From positions 620,001 through 684,000 of the forward strand of contig CALNZV010000020.1 of NCBI GenBank assembly GCA_942491115.1: DNA of 64,000 bases. Direction: 5' to 3'. This document shows positions 33,657 through 42,592 of this stretch, piece by piece. Numbering within the stretch: the stretch's first letter is position 1; each line of letters opens with the position of its first letter. The stretch is from CALNZV01 sp942491115 (GTDB taxonomy: Bacteria > Desulfobacterota > Desulfobacteria > Desulfobacterales > UBA5852). The translations under genes and the position numbers were made by a program. The notes under the pieces are model-generated. The model had not been told where the DNA came from, did not search any database, and worked only from the letters and a program-made list of their open reading frames with translations.

Positions 33657-34477
33657 TCAGAACGCTCCCGGGACGGCAGCCCCAGGGCAGCCGGAGCGTC
33701 AGCAGGATCCTCACGTCGTCCCCGAACACCCGGATCCGGATCGGTTTCAAATCCGCCCGCCGTGGTCAGTTCAAGGAAAATATCCTCCAGACGTCCCCGA
33801 CCGGTCCGGGATTTTTTCTGCAGCTCGGAAACCGTCCCCTCGACCACCAGTCTTCCATTATGGATGAATCCAACGCGGTCGCACAACTCTTCGGCCACCC
33901 CAAGGGTATGGGTGGACATGAACACACATGCGCCGCGATCGCCTAACTTCCGAAACAACCCCTTCACCATCCGGATGGCGATAGGATCGAGCCCCACCAT
34001 GGGTTCGTCCACAATCAGAACCGACGGCGAATGAAGCAGCGCGGCACACATGACAAGACGCTGTTTCATGCCGTGTGAATAGGATTCGATCAATTCGTTT
34101 CCCCACTCCTCAAGGGAAAACCGCCTGAGTTCGTATTCGGCCCTGGGCACTCTCTCTTCCCGGGGAACTCCGTACAAATCGGCCGTAAACATCAGGAAAT
34201 CCAGCCCCGTTAACTTTTCATAGAGGTAGGGACGATCGGGTATGAACCCGATGTGACGTTTGGCGGCGACCGGCGATTTGCACATGTCGTAGCCGGCCAC
34301 CGTGACCACCCCGTCCGTTGGGTGGAGCAGTCCGGCGATCATCTTGATCGTCGTCGTTTTACCGGCGCCATTGGGTCCGATGAACCCAAAAATTTCCCCT
34401 GGATTCACCCGGAGACTCAGCTCCGACACGGCGGTATGGTCGCCGTAGCGCTTGGTGACAGTCGCCAGCTCAATCAT
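33653..34477 (-). CDS. ABC transporter ATP-binding protein
   Basis: 274-residue ATPase of the DRA/CcmA-like exporter class. Walker A GPNGAGKTTTIKMIAGLL, Q-loop region IGFIPDRPYLYEKL, signature SYSHGMKQRLVMCAALL, Walker B VLIVDEPMVGLDP and the switch His in MSTHTLGVAEEL are all present. The C-terminal 30 residues are charged and not conserved-looking. It lies nine bases after the transglutaminase gene and overlaps the permease start by four bases, so it energises export by that permease. Confidence 0.93.
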   Translation of the reverse strand: MIELATVTKRYGDHTAVSELSLRVNPGEIFGFIGPNGAGKTTTIKMIAGLLHPTDGVVTVAGYDMCKSPVAAKRHIGFIPDRPYLYEKLTGLDFLMFTADLYGVPREERVPRAEYELRRFSLEEWGNELIESYSHGMKQRLVMCAALLHSPSVLIVDEPMVGLDPIAIRMVKGLFRKLGDRGACVFMSTHTLGVAEELCDRVGFIHNGRLVVEGTVSELQKKSRTGRGRLEDIFLELTTAGGFETDPDPGVRGRREDPADAPAALGLPSRERSE

Positions 34478-34486
34478 GAACGTTCC

Positions 34487-35983
34487 TCAAGACGGTGCCG
34501 CCTCTTGTGATTCGATAATCGTCACGGATTGGATACCCAGGAATGACAGCATATCCAGTCCATCGACGCCGGTGGACAGGCGGATGTGGGTCACATCCGC
34601 AGGTATTTGATTGAAAACCGCATCCGTCGTTACCCATTTGCCGACAAACACCCGGTTCCATGCGTGGTAATAAAACCGACCGTTGCGGTACACCAGCCCC
34701 GCTTCGACCAAAGCCGGGAGACCAGCGCTGCGGGCCAAAGCCGCCGTCAGCACGGCGTGCTCGTTGCAGTCTCCGTAACCATGCCTCAAAGTGGAAAGGG
34801 CATCCGGAATCGAAAAAACAGGCCGCTTTTCGATGTTCCGGTATACCCAGCCAACGATGGCGGCCAACCGCTCCAGCGGCGCCTGACCCATGGCGGACAG
34901 CTCGGCGGAAAGCGCAACGATATCCGCGTGGTCAGACTGGATCAACGGTTCCGACAGCAGAAGCGAATCGGCCTCCGGGGGCACTTCTACCGCCGCCATC
35001 GATGCGGGGAGAGCGTCCAGGATTTCCTTTCGAATCTCGATCACATCTCCGCTGAGCGTCTGTCGGTGACCAATCAAGGCGCCCAGGTCCAAGCCCGGAC
35101 TTTTCAGGCGCAACCGGAGCATGGACAATCCTATGGGATCGGATAGGCGGCGGTTGGTCTTTATCGAGGATTGGTCAGCCAGATCGACTGAGGCAGTCCC
35201 CGGCAAGGCCAACAGGGCCTGATCCCGGGTGGCTCTCTCCATCACCATTCCGAACAGCCCCTCCTCCTTCAGCACCTCTCCGTGCTCCGAGATCCAAACC
35301 TCCTGACTGGCATTTTTTAGAGTGAGTCGCAGAGGCCTGGCACTCACCCGTCGGCCAGCGATATCTATCCACTCGTTGGCCATCGCCTCGACTCGCAGCG
35401 GTGACAACGACAGCGTCAGTGGATCGAAAAGCGGGAAGATAAATGCATCGCCGGCATCCAGGTGCCGTCCCCCCATGGCCAAAAGAACGCCGGAGCCAGT
35501 GTATGGCGCCGTTGTGATGGGCACCGAACGGCGTCGTTCGTCTCCTTCGACTCGGGTCACGATTGAAAGCATTCCCGAATCGATTTCTGCCCGTGCGCTG
35601 AAGGTGAACACGCCGGAACGAACCGTCACGTCCGTGGTCCGCAAGGAAAAATCATCATTGAGAAGTGATGTCGAACGAATGGTGACATCCTGAACGATCC
35701 CCTGGCTGGAAAGGCGCATTTGAATGTTCTCCCGGAGATGATATGCGTCCTCGCCATGGTAGACCCTCCAGTGGGAAAAACCGATTGGGGATTGGTTTTG
35801 ACGGATTTTCTTCCATATCTCGGTGTACAACGGAAGACCTGCAGCGCTCTTCGGAAGCTGAAAAAGCGTTGCCGACGCCCGACCGTTGTCGAGAAGCGTC
35901 TGCCGGCCCCAAGCCAACAGACAGAAGAGCACGAGAAAGACGGCGGCGCCGACAGCCATAAGCCCTACCGGACGGGTATCCAT
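34487..35983 (-). CDS. Membrane-anchored transglutaminase-like protein
   Basis: 498-residue protein with an N-terminal signal anchor (LMAVGAAVFLVLFCLLAW) and a periplasmic region of about 460 residues. The C-terminal transglutaminase/protease-like domain keeps the catalytic triad: Cys406 in GYGDCNEHAV, His440 in YYHAWNRVF, Asp454 in VTTDAVFN. The middle part (about 60-380) is beta-rich and unassigned. ATG 35983 has AGAGG five bases upstream; the frame opens earlier at 36136. First gene of an operon with an ABC exporter (nine bases to the ATPase), so it may process or crosslink a peptide or wall component handled by that exporter. Confidence 0.85.
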   Translation of the reverse strand: MDTRPVGLMAVGAAVFLVLFCLLAWGRQTLLDNGRASATLFQLPKSAAGLPLYTEIWKKIRQNQSPIGFSHWRVYHGEDAYHLRENIQMRLSSQGIVQDVTIRSTSLLNDDFSLRTTDVTVRSGVFTFSARAEIDSGMLSIVTRVEGDERRRSVPITTAPYTGSGVLLAMGGRHLDAGDAFIFPLFDPLTLSLSPLRVEAMANEWIDIAGRRVSARPLRLTLKNASQEVWISEHGEVLKEEGLFGMVMERATRDQALLALPGTASVDLADQSSIKTNRRLSDPIGLSMLRLRLKSPGLDLGALIGHRQTLSGDVIEIRKEILDALPASMAAVEVPPEADSLLLSEPLIQSDHADIVALSAELSAMGQAPLERLAAIVGWVYRNIEKRPVFSIPDALSTLRHGYGDCNEHAVLTAALARSAGLPALVEAGLVYRNGRFYYHAWNRVFVGKWVTTDAVFNQIPADVTHIRLSTGVDGLDMLSFLGIQSVTIIESQEAAPS

Positions 35984-36350
35984 GGTATCCTCTTCGGAGT
36001 CATTTGTGAATCGATCGGCAGGGGAGAACGCCGATGACACCCTTGGAGCCGCCTCCTTCACAAACCGATACCGATAATGGTAAGAGACCTCATCGATAGC
36101 GTCAACTGCCCGGTCCCGGCCGCCATCCCCTCCCACCGATGGCCGGCGGGTATCCCTGCCGCCCCCGATTGCAATCCACCTGGCCTTGTGATAGGAGAAA
36201 ATTTTGGCTCGTGCCCCGATGATTCACCGCTCTGTCTGAACGGACACGGTTCTATCGTTCGGTTATATCCGCACCGTTGAATCGAACGGTTGCCTTTGAT
36301 CACCAGAGGATACCCTAGTTGGGTATCACCGATCGGAAAGGCCGCCACGA
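35984..36350. other. Divergent intergenic region with inverted repeats
   Basis: This 367-base gap separates the minus-strand transglutaminase operon from the plus-strand 36351 gene. It holds two operator-like inverted repeats: GATACCC-TAGTT-GGGTATC at 36309-36327 and CCGTT/AACGG near 36272-36287. The first lies 24 bases before the ATG of the plus-strand gene. No sigma-70 pair is clear and no small gene is supported. Confidence 0.5.
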
Positions 36351-36755
36351 ATGCCCCCGATCCTGTATGAAGACCTTTTCTCCGCCGATCATCTGCGGCA
36401 AATACTGCCAGAGGATCGAGCAGATCGCTTTTTTGAAGCCCTGTTTGGGGACGCAGAAGAGGGATCTTTTGATATTCGGCTGGTGTTTGAGGGCAAAGAA
36501 GGCCAATGCCTTCGTTTTGCGTTTCATCTGCACGAAAGGCCCGGGAAATGTCTGACCTGTAGCCGCACCTACGGTTTACCTGACGTGTTCAAACGCCATC
36601 GAGTCATTGATCTGCCCGGCATCATCGATCATATCGACCAAACCTTGAACGGCAGACACCGATGCGGTCGCTGGCAACTGGAGCGCACCCGTGAAATGGC
36701 CAAAGGCCTCCACGCCATCCCGTTGCTCATTCAACTTGAACCCCTGCCGAAATGA
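36351..36755 (+). CDS. Conserved-looking hypothetical protein with a CxxC motif
   Basis: 134-residue soluble protein, not recognised. It begins with an acidic helical half (LRQILPEDRADRFFEALFGD), then strands (FDIRLVFEGKEG, LRFAFHLHERPGK) and a Cys cluster CLTC plus a later RCGRW. It ends ...LLIQLEPLPK. The strand-rich middle with CLTCSRTYGLPDVF could bind a metal. Its stop overlaps the thioesterase ATG by four bases, so the two are translationally coupled. An extended GGAAAGG lies 10-11 bases upstream. Function unknown. Confidence 0.7.
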   Translation: MPPILYEDLFSADHLRQILPEDRADRFFEALFGDAEEGSFDIRLVFEGKEGQCLRFAFHLHERPGKCLTCSRTYGLPDVFKRHRVIDLPGIIDHIDQTLNGRHRCGRWQLERTREMAKGLHAIPLLIQLEPLPK

Positions 36756-37264
36756 CCCACACATCGGGAATTCAAGAATTGACTTCATTGGCATCAGCCT
36801 TTTCCACCTTTCCCATTTCCATCGAGATACCGGTCGCCTGGGGGGAAATGGATGCCTTCCAGCATGTCAACAACATCGTCTATTTTCGCTATTTCGAAAC
36901 CGCCAGAATCGCCTATTTCAGGGAGATTGGCTATACCGATCTGATGAAGAAAACCGGTGTCGGGCCAATCCTGGCCGACACCCGATGCCGCTACAGGATT
37001 CCCCTCACCTTCCCAGACACGGTCCACGTGGGTGCAAGAATCAGTGAAATCGGTGAAGACCGCTTTCGGATGACCTACCGGGTATTCAGCCTCAACCGCC
37101 AACAGGTGGCGGCCGACGGCGACGGACTTGTGGTCTCCTACGACTATCGGCAGCAGGGTAAGGCCCCCCTGCCTTCACAGGTGATAGAGCGCATTCACGC
37201 ATTGGAACCCATCCCCCCGAATCGGTTTCCCGAAAACGACCGACGGGGAGAACTGAATCGGTAA
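36752..37264 (+). CDS. Acyl-CoA thioesterase (YbgC/FadM 4HBT family)
   Basis: 170-residue hotdog thioesterase. The active-site segment is VAWGEMDAFQHVNNIVYFRYFE, with the Asp of the D-x-x-x-H-V-N-N motif; the remaining strands (RIPLTFPDTVHVGARISEIG, RMTYRVFSL) are typical. Such enzymes cleave short- or medium-chain acyl-CoA or acyl-ACP in the cytosol. It overlaps the preceding hypothetical gene (ATGA) and is followed four bases later by a DUF309 gene, so the three form a tight operon. Confidence 0.92.
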   Translation: MTHTSGIQELTSLASAFSTFPISIEIPVAWGEMDAFQHVNNIVYFRYFETARIAYFREIGYTDLMKKTGVGPILADTRCRYRIPLTFPDTVHVGARISEIGEDRFRMTYRVFSLNRQQVAADGDGLVVSYDYRQQGKAPLPSQVIERIHALEPIPPNRFPENDRRGELNR

Positions 37265-37267
37265 GGG

Positions 37268-37837
37268 ATGACGCCCTCCATCCCACGCCTTTCTCAACCC
37301 GCCCCCCCTCCCGGCTTTGATCCCTTCAAAATCCGCGAGGATCGACAGATCCGCAATCGACTGTCGTCGGCCCTGATCTTCTCAATCCAACAGGGCAATC
37401 CCGTTTATCAGGACGTGGCCGATCGATTGTCAGCCCGCCATCCGGCTATCAGGTGCCGGCAATACCTGAGGGACAGGACTAGCCGCTATGACCGAGTGTG
37501 GGAGTCCCTGATTCAAAAGGGCTTCCACGATATCCCCTCCCAGTTTCGATGGGTCTGGAACCTGGGACTTTTCTTTGAATGCCACGAGCTTCTTGAAAAG
37601 GAATGGCGGACCGTGCCCCACAATCAGCGCCAGGCACTGAAAGGCCTCATCCAGGCGGCAGGGGCATATGAGCATATGGCCTACGGTCGTTTAGGGTCGG
37701 CAGAAAGACTGGCAGAAAAAGCCCTTGATACCATCGCCGAGGTCATCGAGCTTCTCACACCCTTCGTTGAGCCGAGGACGCTTTTAAACGCGCTGATCAC
37801 ATTGAATCAGGGGCCGCCGCGGATCGAAAGGACTTGA
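37268..37837 (+). CDS. DUF309 domain protein
   Basis: 189-residue all-helical protein. The C-terminal half (about 95-165) carries the DUF309 signature FFECHELLEKEW and the next helix LKGLIQAAGAYEHMAYGR, in which His/Glu residues could form a metal-binding cluster. The N-terminal half is variable. Its biochemical role is unknown. It starts four bases after the thioesterase stop. A run of Pro (QPAPPPGFDPF) follows the first codons; the ATG at 37268 has GGTAAGG close by but not a strong site. Confidence 0.82.
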   Translation: MTPSIPRLSQPAPPPGFDPFKIREDRQIRNRLSSALIFSIQQGNPVYQDVADRLSARHPAIRCRQYLRDRTSRYDRVWESLIQKGFHDIPSQFRWVWNLGLFFECHELLEKEWRTVPHNQRQALKGLIQAAGAYEHMAYGRLGSAERLAEKALDTIAEVIELLTPFVEPRTLLNALITLNQGPPRIERT

Positions 37838-38244
37838 GGAGAAGCCATGAACCGCTCCATGCCTTTGGGGCTGGTGTCCCCGGTGACCGGTCTGGGGATC
37901 GACAGGCGAAAGCCACGATGCGCCACCATGGATCCCGGGGGCGATCGATCCGTGGCGTCGTTTTGAACCGACTGACTTTCTTGGCGATGAAAGCCGCTCA
38001 ACATCCGATTGACACGGCCCGGGGTGGCGGTTAAAGATGATCACTGGCCCTTTAGATCACACGGCGTTGGCCAGGAAACGAACCGGTACCTTGGATCACC
38101 CCGATACCGTCCAATGCTTATCGCTTTCCAGGTTGAAGGGATCGACGGCTCCCAAAGGCGATATCCAAAAGATGCCAACTTGGCAAATTCGTTTCTCGTA
38201 AAAGGGAATGTCTTCCGGATACTACCCTAAGGATTGCCCCCCAA
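37838..38244. other. Intergenic, no gene seen
   Basis: 407 bases with only short frames that overlap on both strands and lack ribosome binding sites. The promoter for the CDF transporter should be near its right end. AAGGAT lies about ten bases before that ATG. I saw no clear terminator for the DUF309 operon. Confidence 0.5.
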
Positions 38245-39249
38245 ATGGCAAACCCGGCAGAACAACACTCGTCGGCAGTGCGAATGCGAATGGCGGCATT
38301 GTCACTGCTTATTGGAATCCTTCTCCTTGCGGCGAAGCTATTCGCCTATTATCTGACCCGCTCTTCGGCCGTGCTTTCCGATGCCTTGGAGTCCATTGTC
38401 AATATCGCCGCTGCCGGCTTTGCCCTTTACAGCGTCTACCAAGCCACAAGGCCCCCGGATCGATGTCACCCCTATGGACACGGGAAAATTGAGTTTTTTT
38501 CCGCCGGCTTCGAAGGGGCCTTGATCATCCTCGCCGCATTGGGGATATTCTGGGTGGGGTGGAAGCACCTCGCCCATCCCCGGCCGATTCCCCGTCTCGA
38601 CGTCGGTCTCATCATCGTCTGTGGGTCATCGGTCATCAATCTGTGGCTGGGCATCGCATTGATCCGGGTCGGGCGCCGCACCCGCTCCCTAGCTCTGGAG
38701 GCCGACGGCCGCCACGTTTTGACCGATGTCGTGAGTTCAGCAGGGGTTGTTGCCGGCCTCGGCCTTGTGCTGGTCACTCAATGGTATTGGCTAGACGGTG
38801 CGATCGCATTCCTTATCGGCATCAATATTCTATTCAGCGGCGCAAAGCTTATCCGGGAATCTTTCAGGGGATTGATGGATGCCTCGGATCCGGGTTTGAT
38901 CACCGACATTACGGCGTTGATCATTCAACGCCGTCGACCGGCCTGGATCGACATCCACCGATTAAGGGCATGGCGGTCCGGGCCTGAGATTCACATCGAC
39001 CTCCACCTGATTCTTCCCAAGGATATGCCCCTTGAAACCGCCCACCAGGAGGCCCAGCATCTTGAAGGCCTTTTATTCGAACATTTAGAGGGGTGTGCCG
39101 GGGTTCTGGTCCACATGGATCCCTGCCGTGGCGAAGATTGCCCGATCTGCGGGCGGCAGGAGTGTTCGTGCCGCCGCGCCGACCCCTCCGGAAACAATGA
39201 ATGGGCTCCCGAATCCATGACCATGGGAAGGTCATTTCATCGCAGCTGA
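38245..39249 (+). CDS. Cation diffusion facilitator (CDF) metal exporter
   Basis: Inner-membrane divalent metal/proton antiporter of 334 residues. Six membrane helices are visible. Metal-site residues appear in helix 2 (SDALESIVN), the loop HPYGHGKIEFFSAG and helix 5 (DGRHVLTDVVSSAG). The C-terminal cytoplasmic domain (IHIDLHLILPKDM) is followed by an unusual Cys-rich tail, PCRGEDCPICGRQECSCR, with six Cys. That tail may sense or deliver metal. Substrate (Zn, Co, Fe or Cd) cannot be set. Convergent with dnaK. Confidence 0.9.
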   Translation: MANPAEQHSSAVRMRMAALSLLIGILLLAAKLFAYYLTRSSAVLSDALESIVNIAAAGFALYSVYQATRPPDRCHPYGHGKIEFFSAGFEGALIILAALGIFWVGWKHLAHPRPIPRLDVGLIIVCGSSVINLWLGIALIRVGRRTRSLALEADGRHVLTDVVSSAGVVAGLGLVLVTQWYWLDGAIAFLIGINILFSGAKLIRESFRGLMDASDPGLITDITALIIQRRRPAWIDIHRLRAWRSGPEIHIDLHLILPKDMPLETAHQEAQHLEGLLFEHLEGCAGVLVHMDPCRGEDCPICGRQECSCRRADPSGNNEWAPESMTMGRSFHRS

Positions 39250-39311
39250 TTTGAATGGGGTCCGACCCGGTTTGATAACCACCAGAGGGTGCGCCGGGGG
39301 TGGGTGAAATG

Positions 39312-39357
39312 ACAAACAAAATCCCTCGACAGCCATTTCCATCGGCCGCCGAGGGAT
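39312..39357 (-). terminator. Intrinsic terminator of grpE-dnaK
   Basis: On the minus strand, ATCCCTCG (39357-39350) pairs with CGAGGGAT (39328-39321). The inner part continues with GCC/GGC across two mismatches and a loop of about 9 bases. A T-rich tail (TTTTGTTTGTC) follows directly. It starts 18 bases after the dnaK stop codon. Confidence 0.75.
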
Positions 39358-39375
39358 AGCACAGCCGAATACCGT

Positions 39376-41304
39376 CTATTTCTTGTCGTCTTTGACTTCT
39401 TCGAAGTCGGCATCCACCACATCATCCTGCTCGCTATCGGCCGCCTGGCTTGGATCGCCATCGGCGCCGGCACCGCCACCCTGCCCCTCCGAATCTTGAG
39501 AGGCCTGCTTATACATGGCCTCTGCCAATTTGTGAGACGATTGGGTAAGCGCTTCGCTGAGCCGCTTGATCTCTTCGGTATCATCACCTTCAATGGCTTT
39601 TTTAAGAGGCTCTATCGCCTCTTCCACCTGGGTTTTTGTGGCCTCGTCAACCTTATCTCCAAGATCTTTGATGGATTTTTCGGTCGAGTAAATGAGAGAA
39701 TCCGCTTGGTTTCTGGCCTCAACCAGATCCCTCTTCTTTTTGTCGTCCTCGGAGTGCATTTCGGCTTCTTTGATGGCCTGATCGATCTCCTCCTTGTTCA
39801 AACCACTGGAGGCGGTGATCTGGATGGACTGTTCCTTGCTGGTCGCCAAATCCTTTGCCGAAACGTTCACGATGCCGTTGGCATCGATATCGAATGTGAC
39901 CTCGATCTGAGGAACGCCCCGCGGGGCCGGCGGAATGCCGACAAGTTCGAAACGTCCAAGGGTTTTGTTGTTTGGGGCCATCTCGCGCTCACCCTGAAGC
40001 ACATGAATCGATACTGCCGGTTGATTGTCGGCAGCCGTTGAGAACACTTGGCTCTTGCGTGTAGGAATGGTCGTATTTTTTTCGATTAGCTTGGTCATGA
40101 CGCCGCCGAGGGTCTCGATCCCGAGGGAAAGGGGTGTCACATCAAGAAGCAGCACATCTTTGACATCCCCTTGCAGGACGCCGCCCTGAATGGCGGCACC
40201 AACAGCAACCACTTCATCCGGATTGACGCTTCTGTTGGGTTCTTTTCCGAAAATCTTCTTGACGCGATCTTGAACGGCAGGCATTCGCGTCATTCCACCG
40301 ACCAGTATCACCTCGTCAATCTTATCCGGCGACAGGCCGGCATCTTTGAGGGCGGTCCGGCAGGGGCCTTCAAGCTTGTCCAGCAGATCCCCCACCAGCG
40401 CTTCGAGTTTTGACCGGGAGATTTTGATGTTCATATGCTTGGGACCACTGGCGTCCGCAGTGATGAAGGGTAGATTGACATCCGTCTCCATAGAGGAGGA
40501 GAGCTCCATTTTTGCCTTTTCGGCAGCCTCTTTGAGACGTTGCAAGGCCATTTTGTCGCTTCGGACGTCGATACCCTGGTCTTTTTTGAACTCGGTTGCC
40601 AGAAAATCGATGATTCGCAGGTCGAAGTCTTCGCCGCCGAGATGGGTATCACCGTTGGTGGCCTTTACCTCAAAGACACCGTCTCCGATTTCGAGGATCG
40701 ACACGTCGAACGTCCCACCACCCAAGTCGAAAACCGCGATTTTTTCCTCGACCTTCTTATCCAGGCCATAGGCGAGAGATGCCGCCGTGGGTTCGTTGAT
40801 AATCCGTTGGACATTTAAACCGGCAATTTTGCCGGCATCCTTGGTGGCCTGTCGCTGGCTGTCGTTAAAATAGGCAGGCACCGTGATGACTGCATCGGTT
40901 ACGGGCTCTCCTAAATACTCTTCAGCTGTCTTTTTGATATTCGAAAGGATAAATGAAGACACCTCAGCAGGGCTGTATTGCTTACCACGGATGTTGATGC
41001 GGGTATCTCCGTTGGAAGCCTTTTCGATTTTGTAAGGCAAAATATCGATATCGTGCTGAACTTCCTTTGAATCAAATTTTCTACCGATTAACCGTTTGAC
41101 CCCGAATACCGTATTCTCTGGATTGGTGATCGCCTGCCGTTTGGCTACTTGACCGACCAATCGCTCGCCGCTTTCAGAAACGGCGACGACCGATGGCGTC
41201 GTTCTCCCCCCCTCGGTGTTGGTGATGACGTTTGCATCTCCGCCCTCCATTATGGCCACACAGGAATTGGTGGTTCCGAGGTCGATTCCAATAATTTTGC
41301 CCAT
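39376..41304 (-). CDS. dnaK: Molecular chaperone DnaK (Hsp70)
   Basis: ATP-dependent Hsp70 that binds exposed hydrophobic segments with DnaJ and GrpE. The 642 residues show the phosphate loop GIDLGTTNSCVAIMEG, the IINEPTAASLAYG hinge, VFDLGGGTFDVSILEIGDG split by strands, the linker DVLLLDVTPLSLGIETLGG, and the acidic C-terminal tail DVVDADFEEVKDDKK. GGAGGAG lies upstream of ATG 41304; the in-frame stretch to 41388 is rejected. It is 67 bases downstream of grpE and followed by an intrinsic terminator. No dnaJ or hrcA is adjacent. Confidence 0.98.
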   Translation of the reverse strand: MGKIIGIDLGTTNSCVAIMEGGDANVITNTEGGRTTPSVVAVSESGERLVGQVAKRQAITNPENTVFGVKRLIGRKFDSKEVQHDIDILPYKIEKASNGDTRINIRGKQYSPAEVSSFILSNIKKTAEEYLGEPVTDAVITVPAYFNDSQRQATKDAGKIAGLNVQRIINEPTAASLAYGLDKKVEEKIAVFDLGGGTFDVSILEIGDGVFEVKATNGDTHLGGEDFDLRIIDFLATEFKKDQGIDVRSDKMALQRLKEAAEKAKMELSSSMETDVNLPFITADASGPKHMNIKISRSKLEALVGDLLDKLEGPCRTALKDAGLSPDKIDEVILVGGMTRMPAVQDRVKKIFGKEPNRSVNPDEVVAVGAAIQGGVLQGDVKDVLLLDVTPLSLGIETLGGVMTKLIEKNTTIPTRKSQVFSTAADNQPAVSIHVLQGEREMAPNNKTLGRFELVGIPPAPRGVPQIEVTFDIDANGIVNVSAKDLATSKEQSIQITASSGLNKEEIDQAIKEAEMHSEDDKKKRDLVEARNQADSLIYSTEKSIKDLGDKVDEATKTQVEEAIEPLKKAIEGDDTEEIKRLSEALTQSSHKLAEAMYKQASQDSEGQGGGAGADGDPSQAADSEQDDVVDADFEEVKDDKK

Positions 41305-41371
41305 TTCGCTGCTCCTCCTTAACGCTGTAAGATAGTGTCGATATCTGCTGGGAATCCGTTGCCGACTGGGA

Positions 41372-41995
41372 TTAGGCTTTTGAAACAACCACCATGGAGG
41401 GTCTCAACAGTCGGTCATGCAGCCAATAGCCTTTTTGCAACTCTTTGATCACCGTGTTGTCGGGAACATCAGTCACCGATTCCTGCATGACAGCTTCGTG
41501 AACCGTTGGATCAAATGGCTTGTCAATGGCTTCAATCGATTTGACACCGAATTTATCAAAAATCTTAAGGACATCTGCCAATGTCAGATGAACCCCTTCC
41601 ATCAGTTGCTCAAACGACCCCCCGTCATGCTGGCAAGAATCAATAGCCCGTTCAAGGTTGTCGACGACAACGAGCAACTCTTTGAAAAGTGACTGATTGG
41701 CAAATTTTCGTAAATCGTCCAATTCTCTTCGGGTGCGCTTCTTTAGATTCTCGAGTTCTGCGGAAGCTCTCAGGAAACGATCATAGTTTGCCTTGGCTTC
41801 TTCTTTTGCTTGGATGAGTTCCTCGGTCAAAGGAATGTCATTCGATTCAGCCGGGACGCCGCCAGCGTCATCAACCATATCGCCGTTTTCAACGGCGATA
41901 TCGATGGCATCGGATGTATCAGAGTTCTGACTGCCTGTACTGCCTTCCGGTGATGATTCACCAGGGTTTGAATGGGTTGTCTTTCGATTCGACAT
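41372..41995 (-). CDS. grpE: Nucleotide exchange factor GrpE
   Basis: Dimeric co-chaperone that releases ADP from DnaK. The 207 residues have an acidic, disordered N-terminus (about 1-55), a long helix (AKANYDRFLRASAELENLKK), and the beta-wing end LQKGYWLHDRLLRPSMVVVSK typical of GrpE. Start choice: ATG 41995 has GGAG eight bases upstream; TTG 42016, in frame, has GAGGAGG nine bases upstream and may be used as well. It precedes dnaK. The predicted promoter lies about 300 bases upstream, giving a long leader. Confidence 0.95.
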   Translation of the reverse strand: MSNRKTTHSNPGESSPEGSTGSQNSDTSDAIDIAVENGDMVDDAGGVPAESNDIPLTEELIQAKEEAKANYDRFLRASAELENLKKRTRRELDDLRKFANQSLFKELLVVVDNLERAIDSCQHDGGSFEQLMEGVHLTLADVLKIFDKFGVKSIEAIDKPFDPTVHEAVMQESVTDVPDNTVIKELQKGYWLHDRLLRPSMVVVSKA

Positions 41996-42294
41996 GTGAT
42001 CATCTCCGATTGTCAACGCCCGTGTCCTCCTCTTTGGCTTTAGGGTCTGCCCGCAGTGAAGCCCAATGATATCGCCGCCGCGGCCAGCGCTGGGATGACA
42101 TCTCAATCAACCATCACTGTTATTCAGGTGCTCGACCAATAGGGCATCGCTTACAAGCCACCGTGAAAAGCCTGCGCTCGTCTCTGAGGGGCAATTGTTT
42201 CTGCGGACCAGCATTGGATCAACGCATAATTGGAAAGACCTTGCCGTTTTGTCTCAGGAAATAAAAGAAGGCGCTGTATCTAAAACGCCGAGAG

Positions 42295-42322
42295 AAAATA
42301 AGGCGATATGCCCTTTTGTCAA
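42295..42322 (-). promoter_or_regulatory. Candidate sigma-70 promoter of grpE-dnaK
   Basis: On the minus strand TTGACA (42322-42317) is a perfect -35. TATTTT (42300-42295), 4 of 6, follows after 16 bases. Transcription from about 42288 gives a leader of about 290 bases. A GGCG/CGCC hairpin (42270-42289) would form at the very 5' end of the RNA. No CIRCE element or sigma-32 pair was found in this leader. Confidence 0.5.
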
Positions 42323-42420
42323 GGTCGGATTCGGGGGAAGATCGGATTGAAAAACAAAACGATATCGGAGGATTCAGGCATGAGAAAATGAGGGAATGAA
42401 AGCCGGCTCAAGCGAAGACT

Positions 42421-42551
42421 CCGGCTGGGGATCCGCCCGACCGGGACCATCCACGACACAGACTGCCAAACTTATCGCTGCTTCCTTCCGGACCTGACGA
42501 GGTTCGTAAGCGTCTGTTGCGCAGAGACCGATCGGGCGGATCCCCAGCCGG
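42421..42551 (-). ncRNA. ffs: Signal recognition particle RNA, small (4.5S) type
   Basis: Minus-strand RNA whose conserved SRP core GTCAGGTCCGGAAGGAAGCA (within 42477-42498) contains the Ffh-binding GGAAGGAAGCAGC internal loops of helix 8. The two ends, 42421-42440 and 42532-42551, are perfect reverse complements for 20 bases (CCGGCTGGGG start), closing a rod of about 131 nt. That is the expected long hairpin. It acts with Ffh and FtsY in co-translational membrane targeting. Precise ends are not fixed. It is transcribed divergently from tilS. Confidence 0.95.
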
Positions 42552-42592
42552 AATGGCTCAGGATACGCGATCAATGGCATTATTAATTGATT

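Noticed and set aside
41996..42420. CIRCE or sigma-32 control of grpE-dnaK
   Set aside because: No TTAGCACTC-N9-GAGTGCTAA dyad and no convincing CTTGAA/CCCCAT pair in the leader.
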